Source: Agelaius tricolor (Eukaryota; Chordata; Aves; Passeriformes; Icteridae). From it: a stretch of 64,000 bases of DNA. The stretch spans positions 882,001 to 946,000 of the forward strand of contig JALJCS010000034.1 of the NCBI GenBank assembly GCA_023055355.1. Direction: 5' to 3'. Numbering within the stretch: position 1 is the first letter of the stretch; each line of letters opens with the position of its first letter. The notes beneath the pieces were generated by a model, which had not been told where the DNA came from, did not search any database, and saw only the letters and a program-made list of their open reading frames with translations. The position numbers and the translations under genes were made by a program. Positions 51,619-62,600 of the stretch are shown one piece after another.

Positions 51619-54600
51619 CTGTGAGACGACAGGAAGCGGTCAACGAGTGGCTATCTGACAGCTAGGACTTGTCTCCACTCTGGACCAATAAGTTTTCTAC
51701 CCAAAATCCCATAAAAGACAGATGAACAGTAAAGTTTTTATAACTCTTCTACCTGACTGTGACTACGTGCCCGGGCAGGGCAGCTCCAACCATAAGTGGT
51801 ACAATATAAGTACACACAACAATCTAAGTCGATGCATACAGTGCAAGTGTACATAGAGGGTAGGTACATACAGTATAAGCCAGCACAGGTACACACAATA
51901 TAAGCCAGGACTTGAGATAACTCGCTGGAAGATGAATTCTTGAGTCCTATACCCTTCAGAAGATGGAACCTATAGAAGTACTGCACTCACATGAGGAGGG
52001 TGTAAGACACTCCCTCTAGCAGTCCAAGAAAATGGCATGGAAAAAAAGGCACTACCAAAGCTGGTAGTGAGAAGGAAGATGGATGAGAACATCTTGTCCA
52101 TTTGAGACATTCCTGTCTCAAAGAGTAAAAATGTAAAGATGCCAGAATAAGGGATATCCAGAAAGGAACGTGAGTAGAATACAGCCGATATGGCACAGAA
52201 TAGTGCCGATAAAGCATTGAGACGTAACAAAGGCCTATGACGTGGAAGACAACGGACACAGACACGGACAACACAGACACGGACAACATAGACACAGAGA
52301 CAAGTGGCAACTGCCTGGCACTGTCCCCTTAGGCACCCGAGATGCCTAGCGCAAGATGTGCCAGAGGCTGATGATGCCAAAGGAGAGGAAGCCCTATGAC
52401 GATAGCATGTGATGATGAAATGTAACTCGTTAAAAGAAGTTAGTGCCAAAGCAGTTAAGAGGATGCTTGAGAGGCTCAGCAAGCCTAGAGAAGGAAGCCG
52501 ACGGCCAGGTGACCGTGGCTGTAGCTCCGGACGTGAAGGCGAGCTCCTCAGGGGAAAGATCCGTGACGACGTCGGGCCGAGGAAGGCGGACAACGCAAAG
52601 TTCACGAGAATGCTGAGATGGGTCGGAACTGCCCTGCCCAGCAAAGGCTCTGGTCAGGCTGAGGAGAAACCCTCTCCCTTTTCTTCCAGAGAGCTGGTCC
52701 CACTACAGACCTCTCCGCTAAGCTGACATCAAATTGCCTCCTGTGATAGTAAAGGTTTTTCCCCTTCTCCCAACTGCTGGCCCTGACACTTAGCTTTTGG
52801 AAAAGGAGCAGACAAAATCCATCCTCAGTCGGACGTGGATGGTGAAATGTGCTCCGTGTGTGCCTCGGTGCTGTCGTTTCCAACCTTTGGCTACGAGGCT
52901 CCTCAGGGTACCTAAGACAAAACAGAAAAGGTGACTATTGCCGTCAAAAACAGTAATCCCCGGGGCTCCTCCACACCCCTGCCCCGGCCCACCTCAAATC
53001 TTGATTTGACTCCAGAGGGTGCCCAGAAGATACCTGCAAAAAGAATAGGTACACACTTAGCATGCTGCTGTGTAACACTCACCTGTGAGTCAGCCTGCCT
53101 AAACCCCGACTCACCTGCCCTCCTCTGTTCCTTGGCATGCCTAGGGCAGCGACAGCACCTGCAAAGAAACAAAGCAGAAAAGCATGCTGAGACACTGTGA
53201 AAACACAACCTCCCAAATCTGACAAGGATGCCACACTGATACCTTAAGCTGCACACAGCTGGAATGGGCATGCCCGGCCAGGATAGATGGCAAGTGGACC
53301 ACCTAAAATAAAAAGTGGAGATGCTAAGAGCTGCACCAGAAACTGAGACATCAGCAAAAACAACTGCTTCTGTACACTACTCAATGCTCACCTCGCCCAC
53401 TCGGCCTTGACTTCCTAAAAAGAGAGCCATCATTTATGCTCTCTCTACAGAGACAAACAGTGACTGACCTGCTCGGGGGAATCCCCTCACCCGGGATGGG
53501 GGGCTCTGCCCTGGATTTCATCCTTCTGCACCTGAAAGAAAGGACAAAAATCAAAGAGCTGCAGGATAACTTAAGAGCTCCAGACATCTTGTGCCCATCT
53601 GCAAATCCCACCTAGAGTCCAACGACACCCCACATTACAAACATCAAGTCCCCGGGACTTCTCCTATTGCACCAGGCTATGCAGCAAGGCAGAGCAGCTC
53701 CAGCACAAATGTGTGCAGACACCCGTGACACAGGACAGGACAAACAACGGGGACACAACAGGAACAGAAATCTCTGGGTAAGGAAAATGACAGCGAGCAC
53801 CGAGAGGATGCAAAATTAGAGGACCGAGGTGAAACTGATGGCAGGCTGATGAAGTTCAGAGAACCCTGGAGGAACAAGATGCTAACTGAATGATTTATTC
53901 CAAGAACTGCAAAGATGGATGCCCGAGAATCAGACCGGTCAGAAGCCTCTACCTGTCCCCACATTCTTACAAGTCCTAATCCATCATAACAGAACCTTGC
54001 AGGGTGCAGCTGTCCATACAGCTCAGAACAAGACCTGAAAAGACATCTGACCGGATGCTTCGAAAAAGAGTTGCCATTCTGATACCTGTCTGAGCTGCCG
54101 AGTTAAAAGTTCCATGGCATCGGTGCCAGGGCAAGGAACGCTGAGAGTACAGATGCTAAGACTGGTGCCAAGGTTTCTGACAGGCCCCTCAAAGGGCTAT
54201 GATAAAAGACATGAGATACCCAACAACACATAATACACAAAAGACAAGTGACACAATACACACTGGGACTGCTCTGCCCCGCTCACCTCAGCACTGGGAT
54301 CAAAAGTGAGATTTTGCTTTTATGGGGCCTAAGGGGCCACTTCATGGACACCCCCCCACCTCCAAAGCTACTCACCTCCAAAGCGGACTCAAATCCCCCC
54401 CTCCCAGTAATTCCCAAACCAGCACCCTGCTTTCATCCCCCCTGGGGGTCGTGGCCCTCTACTTCTCTCTCAGACATCTGGGGATGCCGGTCTCAGGTGC
54501 AAAGAAAGGCCACCTCGTCAGCCGGGAAGGTCCTGCTGGCACCGGGCTGGTGTCTCTTAGACAGCTGTATTAAAGAAAACCAAACATCAATGCCTGATCG

Positions 54601-57600
54601 TGGCACCACATCGGCCAAAACCCCACAAGTCTGCTACTCACCGTGCTCCTAAGAACGCTCAGCTGCTCGGGCCGCACGCTTCGGGCACGCTCAGAGACCG
54701 AGGCTGTCATCACAGGGGATGCCTGGGTTAAGAGGAGATGAGGTGATTTGGCACAGCTGAAACCTGAGTGGACCCTCGCTCCTCCCCCCTACTTCCCTGA
54801 CTCACCACAACTCCTGGGCAGCTGCCGGAGGCCACCTGGATGGCACCTTTAAATAGAAAAGTTCAGGGCTTCATCACCAAGTCCTGTAATGCATCCACAG
54901 GGCTCACACGTGCAGGGAACCCAGTGCATCGGCTGGCTGGTGACAGGGGCTTGGCATACTCCGAGTGGATTGCCTAAAGTGCACAAACGAGAATGGAAGC
55001 TTAGAGCTGCACCAGAAATTGAGACCTGAGCAATAACAACTACTGCTCTCCACTGCTCACCTTGACAGCTGGTATCCACATTTGCTTCCTAAAAAGAAAG
55101 ACAAAGAACAGTGCTGTAACAGAGTCACCATATACACTTCTGCTGCAGAGACAAACGGTGCCTCACCTGCACGGGGGAAACCCCTCACTCGGGATGGGGC
55201 CCTCTGGCACACATTTAATCCATCTGAATCTGAAAAAAAAGTTAGGACAAGAGTCAAACTGTTGCAGGATAACTTAGGAGCTCCAGACGTCTTGTGTCTA
55301 TCTACAAATCCCATCTAGAGTCCCACTACACCCCACATTACAAACTCCCAGGGACTTCTCCTACTGCACCAGGCTATGCGGCAGGGCAGAGCAGCTCCGG
55401 CACAAATGTGTGTGCTGACACCCGTGACACGGGACAGGACGTGACAGACAGGGGGGACACAACAGGAACAGAAAGCTCCTGGCAAGGAAAGTGGCTGCAA
55501 GGACTCAGAGAATGCAAAAGGAGATGACCGAGGTGAGACAGATGGCAAACTGATGAGGCTCAGAGAACCCTGGAGGAAGATGCTGGCTGAACGATTTATT
55601 CCAAGAACTGCAAAGATGGACACCCAGGAATCCTACGGTCAGAATCCTCTCCCTAACCTCGCATTCTTACAAAGCCTAATCCGTTGAAATGGAGCACTGA
55701 GGAGCACGGCTGTCCGTGCAGCTCAGAACAAGACCTGAAAAGCCACCTGACTGGATGCTTCCAAAGAGAGATGCAATTCTGATGCCTGTCGGAGCTCCCG
55801 AGTCAAAAGTTCAATGGCCTGGGTACCAGGCCAAGGAATGTAGAGATTACAGATGCTAACAACGATGCCAGGGTTTCTGCTAGGCTCCTCAAAGGCCTAA
55901 AGTAAAGGACATGACACATCCAACCACACAGAACACACAATAGACAAATGACACAATACACACCGGCACTGCTCTGCCCTGCTCACCTCAGCACTGTGAT
56001 CAAAAGTGAGACTTTGCTTTTATTTCCCCCCCAGGCCTAAGGGGCCGCTTCGTGCACACCCCCGTCTCCAAAGTGGACTCAAAAACCCCTCCCGGTGGGT
56101 CCCTGCCCTGCGCCCTGGTTTCATCCCCTCTGTGGGTCGTGGCCCTCTACTTATCTCTCAGACATCTGGGGATGCCGGTCTGTGTCAGGTGCAAAGGAAG
56201 GCTGCCTCGACATCTGGGAAGGTCCTGCTGGCACTCTTGTTAAACAACTTCCTGTTGTTTCTTCGTCTGCTCCAATAAAGAAAACAAAATATCAATGCAT
56301 AACCTCAGCAGCACATTGGCCAAAACCCAACAATTCTGCCACTCACTCTTTTCCCAAGAATGCCCGGCTCCTGGGGCCGCACGCTTCAGCCGCACTCGGA
56401 GGCTGACGCCATCGTCGTGGGGCACGCCTGGGCTAAGAGGAAACGAGGGGATGTGGCGCTGCTGAAACCTGAGCGGAGCCTCGCTCCTCCTCCCTACTTC
56501 CCTGACTCACCGCAACTCCTCGGCCATTGCTGAAGGCTGCCCTGGTGACACCTTTAAACAGAAAAGGCAGAGGCTTCATCGCCGAGTCCCGGGATTCTTC
56601 CCCAGGGCTCGGGAGAGCAGCAAACCCGGCGCGTCGGCCGGTTGGTGACTGGGGCTTGGCCTACTCCGAGTGGATTGCCTGAAGCGCAGAAACAGGAACG
56701 GATGCTTAGAGCTGCACCACAAAGTGAGACTGGAGCAATAACAACTAACTGCTTCTGTACGCTACTCAATGCTCACCTTGCCCACCTCACCTTGACTGCT
56801 GATATCCAGCTTTACTTCCTAAAAAGAAAAAGAACAGAGCTGTAACAGAGTCACACTTGACACTCCCCCTGCAGAGACAAACGGTGACTGACCTGCTCAG
56901 GGGAACCTCCTCACTCGGGATGGGTGGATGGATTTTGCCCTGGATTTTATCCTTCTGCGTCTGAAAGAAAGCGAGGACAAACGTCAAAGGGCTGCAGGAT
57001 ATCTTCACAGCTCCAAACATCTTCTGTCTATCTAGGAATATCATCTCGAGTCCGGCGACACCCCACAAACTGCGTGTCCCTGAGCCTTGTCCTGTTGCAG
57101 CAGCCTCTGCGGCAGGGCAGAGCAGCTCCGGCACAAACATGTGCAGACACCCGTGACACAGAACGTGACCAACGGGGGGACGTTAAACACGACACATTAT
57201 GCTTGTGGTGAGGGTCTCGAGGGGAAAAGGCAAAAGGGACCCCAAAGACACAGTAGGTAACACGGTACACCCGACAACACGACGTGGACCGGAACTGCTC
57301 TGCCCTGCCCGCCTGCACGCTGCCATCAAATGTGGAGTCTCTCCCTTTAGCTCTCCTAAGAGGCCCCTTGGAGAAGATTGCTTTTCCCTCTGCTAATTTT
57401 TCAATCTGTCCCAGGAACTCCCAACCTGCTGCTCTCCCTTCTCCAGGCCGTGACCCAGACTTATCTTTTGGATGATCAGCGATGTGAATCCACGTTGCAC
57501 CTGAAATGAGTCTGCCTCAGAGGGCCCCGTGATCGCCTGTTAGCCTCTCGGTCAGCTACAATAAAGAAAACCAAAACCAATGTATGAGTTCAGAGTTATG

Positions 57601-58231
57601 TGGGCCAAATCCCAGCAAGTCAGCTACTTGCCCTCTCCTGAGTGTGCCTGGCTCCTTCAGGCTCCACCTTCATCCTGATTCCAAGGCTGGGGGCATTATT
57701 ATGAGTGACACCTGGGTTAGAGAAAAGCAAAGTTAAATGGCATTCCTGTGAGTGCAGTGGACCTTGTGTGAGGAAGACATGGGAATGCCTCTGCTATGCT
57801 TCTGAAAAGCCCTGTGAGGGGGGGCCCTCAAATAAACACCCTTTCTCACCCTGCTGCCTGCAAACCCCCCTGCCCCCCAATAACTCCTAACTGGATACCT
57901 GCTCACCCTCCCTCTCCCAGTCACAACCCTCAACTCACCTGAAGCCTCCATCTCAAACATCATTTTTGACACTGGGCAGATGCCTCCTGTGACATGATCA
58001 ATCTGCTGAAAGAAGTGCTGTGCTTGACACAACCTGGGATCTCTGGAAGCTGTGCACCTCCTAGAAACAATAAAAACACAAAACAAGAACAAAACCAGAA
58101 ATTGCAAATGCACTTTATCACCCCTAAACACAAAATCTGACATTGTCACCTTAAATACTCCCTGTATTCCATGCCATTTTCTTCACAGGATCTTCCAAGC
58201 CTCGATTGCTTTAGATGCCCAGAAACACCGG
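51506..58231 (-). CDS. unrecognised multi-short-exon gene with internal tandem duplication
   Basis: The minus strand shows many exons of 23-122 bp with strong splice sites. The three most upstream are phase-compatible and give 92 uninterrupted codons: 58231-58150, 58060-57939, 57711-57632. Further candidates are 53531-53469 (63 bp), 53414-53392 (23 bp), a 60-bp exon at about 53,293 ending CAGCTTAAG, a 45-bp exon ending GGAGGGCAG before GTGAGTCGGG near 53,110, one ending AGATTTGAG before GTGGGC near 52,995, a long exon 52911-52602 with a stop, and 51506-51618. I do not recognise the protein. A cassette of about 1.7 kb containing several exons is present about 2.6 times, and some duplicate exons have stops or shifts. 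It could be a coding gene with decaying duplicates or a spliced non-coding RNA. Confidence 0.5.
52602..52911 (-). CDS. possible long exon with stop codon, same gene
   Basis: After the acceptor TTTTGTCTTAG (52,912) one frame is open for about 102 codons, beginning YPEEPRSQRLETTAPRHTR and ending RPISAFS before TGA at 52,602. It could be the last coding exon of a splice form. Another candidate exon lies further downstream at 51.5-51.6 kb. No domain recognised. Confidence 0.35.
53321..57720 (-). repeat. exon cassette tandemly repeated, period about 1.69 kb
   Basis: The landmark GCTTAGAGCTGCACCA (first copy GCTAAGAGCTGCACCA) occurs at about 53,323, 54,999 and 56,704. Between landmarks the same order recurs: short exons with PIP(S/G)E, a CAGAGCAGCTC block, a TCTGGGGATGCCGGTCT block, an exon beginning after ACCCAG, and a 41-bp exon ending GAGTTGTG or GAGTTGCG before GTGAGTCAGGG. 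The third copy is partial and merges into the unduplicated 5' exons. Splice sites are kept better than reading frames: the exon homologous to 57711-57632 is open in the 56.4-kb copy but has stops in the same frame in the 54.7-kb copy. Confidence 0.85.
57632..58231 (-). CDS. 5' exons of the unrecognised minus-strand gene
   Basis: Exon 58231-58150 (82 bp, acceptor GCTTTCAG, donor AAG|GTGACA) encodes GVSGHLKQSRLGRSCEENG and on to REYL. Exon 58060-57939 (122 bp, acceptor TTTCTAG, donor CAG|GTGAGT) encodes RCTASRDPRLCQAQHFFQQI and on to FEMEAS. Exon 57711-57632 (80 bp, acceptor AACCCAG, donor GCAAGT) encodes THNNAPSLGIRMKVEPEGAR then HTQER. Phases 2, 1 and 0 join without a stop. KVEPE resembles a SUMO-attachment motif common in nuclear regulators, which is only a hint. 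The start codon was not identified; an upstream exon may exist. Confidence 0.55.
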
Positions 58232-58404
58232 CTGAAAGCAAGCTAAGCTGAAAGAGCCTCGTCACTGAAATGACAGGAGAGCCCTCACCCCAGCACATCC
58301 CAGAGAGGGAATGAAGCCCCTCAGCAAAGGCTGGGGTTAATATACCCCGATGGCGCCCGCCTCCCATTCCCATGATGCCTGGGAAAAGGGAGGGGGCTAA
58401 TCCC

Positions 58405-58566
58405 ACCAAATATAAAAGCCCACAGAGCAGCTGCAGCTGTTTGGCTCCTCTGACTCAAATTCAAAGGGAGTAAAGGCCTTGTTATAGAAAAAAGCTCTTC
58501 AGAAAAATAACAGCGCTTTCTTTTTTGACACAACTGCTTGGAGCAGAACAACAGAAAAATGGTAAG
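58405..58566 (+). promoter_or_regulatory. TATA-box promoter with possible first exon, divergent from the minus-strand gene
   Basis: TATAAAAG at about 58,411-58,418 sits in CACCAAATATAAAAGCCCAC, about 30 bp before a plausible start, followed by about 120 bp and a donor AAAATG|GTAAGA at about 58,561. It points to the right, 180 bp from the most upstream minus-strand exon. No second exon could be recognised before repeat block A at 58,648. Confidence 0.35.
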
Positions 58567-58647
58567 ACATAAAGCATTGTGTTTAGGTAGCATACCTAGA
58601 TAAATTGGGTAATTTGCTGTTAACTTACATAATTAATCTGTGTTTAA

Positions 58648-58952
58648 CAAAAGCCATTTAATAAATTAACACCCAGAACTTCAGCAGCCCAGCTGGCCCT
58701 ACCAAATCTCTCTGTTGATACATACAGTAAACAAAACCAAAATCCCAGGAATACCTATCAGAAGTCTAGGAAAGAAACCTCTTGAAATTAATCCTACCTC
58801 AAATACAAACCAACCTGTCCAGAAAGTTAGCTTCACTCAAAAAACTATTTACACAGAGTTAATAAGACCAAGAAGTAAAACAACACACCATCTACCACCA
58901 ACGAATACAACAGTGAAGGAAAAAAACCCATGTTTTTTTCTTTTTTTTATTT
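58648..58952 (+). repeat. dispersed repeat block A, copy 2
   Basis: Same element as 38,881-39,184, same orientation. Several sites where copy 1 has A have G here (for example CCCAGGAATACC against CCCAGAAATACC). About 560 bp of unrelated sequence separates it from block B copy 2, against about 1.7 kb for copy 1, which contains the third two-exon unit and its CpG island. Confidence 0.85.
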
Positions 58953-59236
58953 CAACTAACTTCCTTTATTAGCTAGAACCAAAGATTTTGCCAGGGCTGT
59001 AAAAAAAACCAACAACTTCTTTTTCTTCTTCTCCTTCTGAAACGTCCCTTCTCCTTCCCAAATTCCTTACAACTTCTGAGTTTAAATCCAAGCCAAAAGC
59101 AAAATTCGTGCGCTTGTGAGTCCGGTGCTCCTGTCAGATTCTCTGTCTCACTCCACATCTTCTTACACTTTCAGTCTGAACGCTGTCCTGCCCTGATGAG
59201 TTTGACAGAAGCATTGGCACATGTTAAGAGGGCATT

Positions 59237-59262
59237 TCCCTCCCTCCCTCCCTCCCTCCCCA
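59237..59262 (+). repeat. (CCCT)n microsatellite
   Basis: About six CCCT units between repeat blocks A and B of the second copy. Confidence 0.9.
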
Positions 59263-59514
59263 GAGCTGGTTTCCTTAGCGCATTTCAATCGATCCCAAGC
59301 CCGCAATGATGCGCGCTCACCTCAAGGCTCACAGCAAGCACGCAGCAGCTCAGGCTGCCTTGGCTCCAGGGCTCTGTGCTTGGATAGCTGAGAAAACTCC
59401 CGATGAGCCTCTGTTCCAAGACATTGGAATGCAATTTCCCTGTGCATTTGGTGGCAGCTTTGGGTCCCTCTGGGGGACGGCACCCAGCGTGACCCCCGCC
59501 CCTCGCCCGCCCCC

Positions 59515-59612
59515 CACCTGCTCCTGCACCGCCGTGGGGCTCCCTCTCCCGGGCACCTTGGGCTGCCCCCAACGGCATCAGAGCCCCGAGCCTTCACCCC
59601 GCCTTTCCCTGA
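59515..59612 (+). repeat. dispersed repeat block B, copy 2
   Basis: Matches 40,926-41,022 from ACCTGCTCCTGCACCGC to GCATCAGAGCCCCGAG. Flanking DNA to the left (GTGACCCCCGCCCCTCGCCC) is not shared with copy 1. Confidence 0.85.
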
Positions 59613-59699
59613 CCCCCAAAGAAGGCTCCGAACGAGTCCGACTGCCCTGGACAGCAGCGCAGCGCTTCCCCCAAGCCCTTCCCCAGATGATGAAATCTC

Positions 59700-62600
59700 C
59701 ATGTGATTCAATCTCTCCTAGGAAAATTCAGTCAAGGGTTTAATATCTGAAAGCTTTACTCTCAAGAAGAATCATTTAAATTTGCCATCCTTGACAGGAG
59801 TTGTGATTGTGAGACCAAGTAGAGGAAGTCATGCTGCGGAACAATAAAATGATTTAAATATGAACTGGTTCAAGCCTGAACTGACACTTTGAATGTTTCT
59901 GTCTCTCTGCTAAAAAAATTGGGTGTAAGAGAGGGGTTTAACTTTGTTCATTGCTAAATACACAGAAATCTAACATTGAAGTGCCTAGGCACAATACACA
60001 CAGGTTAGAAAAATGGAGGTGGTACACATTGCATTCAGCTGCAGGCAGAAGGATTAGCTACCTCACACATACCCAATGTGCCTTCCAAGATATTCAATTG
60101 AACTTTGGACTCTGATTTCTAAGAACAGGAAAGTGAGGCAGATTAGGAAAGTGATGCCTGCCAGAAATGTAAAGCTAGCTTTGATACAGGTTTGGTGGTT
60201 TTGTGGTATTTTTTTCCCTCCTGCAATGCATGCCCAGGTAAAAGGTGTTCAATAGCAAAGCACGTTAGGCACACTAAAAGTCAAGGCAATTCACTTCTTT
60301 AGTGTGATGATCTTTCTTCATCTCTTAATAAAAGAAGCTCTCTCTGAATGGCTGCCAGATCTGATGAGATATGGTCAGCAAAAATGCCTAAAGCACGAGA
60401 CCTGTTCTGGAAAGTGCTGCCCATGCACAGCTTTTGATTCTTGTCTTTGCACTGCTTGTGTTGTACTTTTTCTACTGTTTAGAAAGGTCTCGGCATCCAA
60501 TATTGGTGGCAAGGTCCTTTTTGTGCAACAGGATGCTTTTTGTGGTTGTCAGTGCTTATTCAAGGTGATCTGTCCACAAGTTTGGGACATATTTTTAGAA
60601 TCTCCTCTTTAATTGTGAGCATTTCCAGAGCATTTAACTCAAGTGATACTTCTTGTGTTAACAGCTGAACAATGTCTAGGAGAATACAGAAAACTATAAA
60701 ATAATGGTAAATCACAAAAATATGATGCACAGAAAACCCTTATTAACAGATGCTGAAAATAAGAATGTAACCTTTGGTGGCTTGTTTTGAATTTGAATGA
60801 GTGCTCTTGTCATCTGCAGCAAAATATTCCTAACTGCTATGAGAATAACTGGCATTTATGGGCACTTAAATATGGTTCTTTACTATCTGTGTTTGCAGAA
60901 AATGGGCAGATCTTCCTGAGGTTAGCTGTTGGTATGCCACTTCTAGAGCAGATGGGGAAATAAAACACTGAAATCAAGTGATTTTAGCAATGAGAGAAGC
61001 TAAGGGACTATCAGTCCAAATGACAAGCTGGGGCTCACACCATTCTTTGTGTGTGCTTACAGGAGCTTTGGTTCTCTAGGAGTAAGAAAGAGTCTCTATG
61101 TTAAAATGTTTGCCTGCTATTGTTCATTAAAGAAACCCCAAAACTGCCACCCACACAGACTTCTGATCAAGAATGTCAGCAGAGTTTAAGGCTGAACTCT
61201 TCATACTTTTAGGCCTGAGCAGTCACCACCTTCTAAACTGTGGTCTAGTTTATTTAGACTACTCAGTTTCTTTCCTTTTAAAATTGGAATTAAAATTTCA
61301 TGCACCTTTGGCCTTTTGAACTAATATATATTTGTTGTTTTCATATCCTAAGATTATATTCTTCAATTGAAAAACTATCCTATCATATATGCACCTCAAA
61401 TGAGACGACTTCACTGGAAACAATATATTATCATGAAAAGTATGCTTTTGTAGTGCTAAACAGTTTTCAGCTGGTTAATCACAAAAATCCCCTCAGACTG
61501 TTCAGAACAAGACTGAATTCAGGTAAAACTGTCATTTCATGTGACAATGCAAAGCTCATCTTAGCCAGTAAACAACAATACACTGCTTTGCTGTCAAAAT
61601 GTAGCCATGAAGGACAGACCTGAGACTCAACTTTTGCACTTTTAAGTATTTTTAAAGCAAGGTGTGCAGCAGGGGGAAAGTTTAGAAAATCAGTAGAAAA
61701 TGCACTGTTAGATAAAAGCCTTGCTAATTGCCTCCAGAGCCTCTGCGTGAACACAGCTATTTTGTATTCTGGTTGGAGAAGTTATTGTGGAAAACTTCCA
61801 ACATTCACTTGAAAAAATGTTGAAAAAGGATCATGTGTTCTGTGTTTTTTGTCAGCATTAAAAATAGCTGCAGTGCTGAAGGTGATCTGTGTAGCAGTGA
61901 TGTAATTGTGAACCAAAGCTGACATTTTGGTGTCTTATCTGCACGTCTCAAAAGGCTCTAGTTGGAGAAAGTGCACTTTAATGTAATTTTGCTTCTGTTG
62001 TGGTTGGCCAGTGAGCTGTCTGTGTACATGCATGCTGATGTTTTAAATATAAATTTACATGTATTTGATGATGTAGAGATACACACACACAAATACACAT
62101 AATTTAGGTCTGCAAACAAAATGATGCTTACAGACACATTTTTACATTGATTGTAAAATGTAAGTGTGACCTTCTAAAATCTGTTTCCCTTTATATCTCC
62201 AGCTAAATAAGTATTCAGTGCTACCCAGTATAAAATGACATATGACAGCTACTTGCTTAATTATAATTTTTGCAACTACCTCTTGATTACCATACACAAA
62301 AAGGCTCAGTGATTAGTTTTGACTGATTAACTTCTGTTTATAAAAGATACAGAAAAAGACACATGGTGTTGGAGGATGAAATTCTGGTCCTTCAGAAAGA
62401 TGAAGCCAAAGAACCTTCCCCAGCAAAAGAGGACAATCCTAAACCATGCCCTGCACAGTCACTCCCAGCAGATGTTGGCCAGCCTGGAAAGATCAGGCAG
62501 GCAAGGATAATCAGGAATTCTCCTGTCAGAGTTCCAGCTGGGAATGACTGGGTATGGTGTCAGTCATCTGTGCTCCTGAAACCGGTAGCTTTGTAAAAAT

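Noticed and set aside
51970..52644. 224-codon hydrophobic minus-strand frame
   Set aside because: It begins at a TTG rather than ATG, overlaps a better exon candidate in another frame, includes an 18-bp tandem repeat, and has no family match.
53880..53960. C/D-box snoRNA on the plus strand (TGATGAAG and CTGA boxes)
   Set aside because: Box spacing of about 40 nt is too short, no terminal stem is visible, and the surrounding exons are on the other strand.
60304..60612. Cysteine-rich 102-codon frame
   Set aside because: No signal peptide, no regular cysteine spacing, no splice or promoter context; likely chance.
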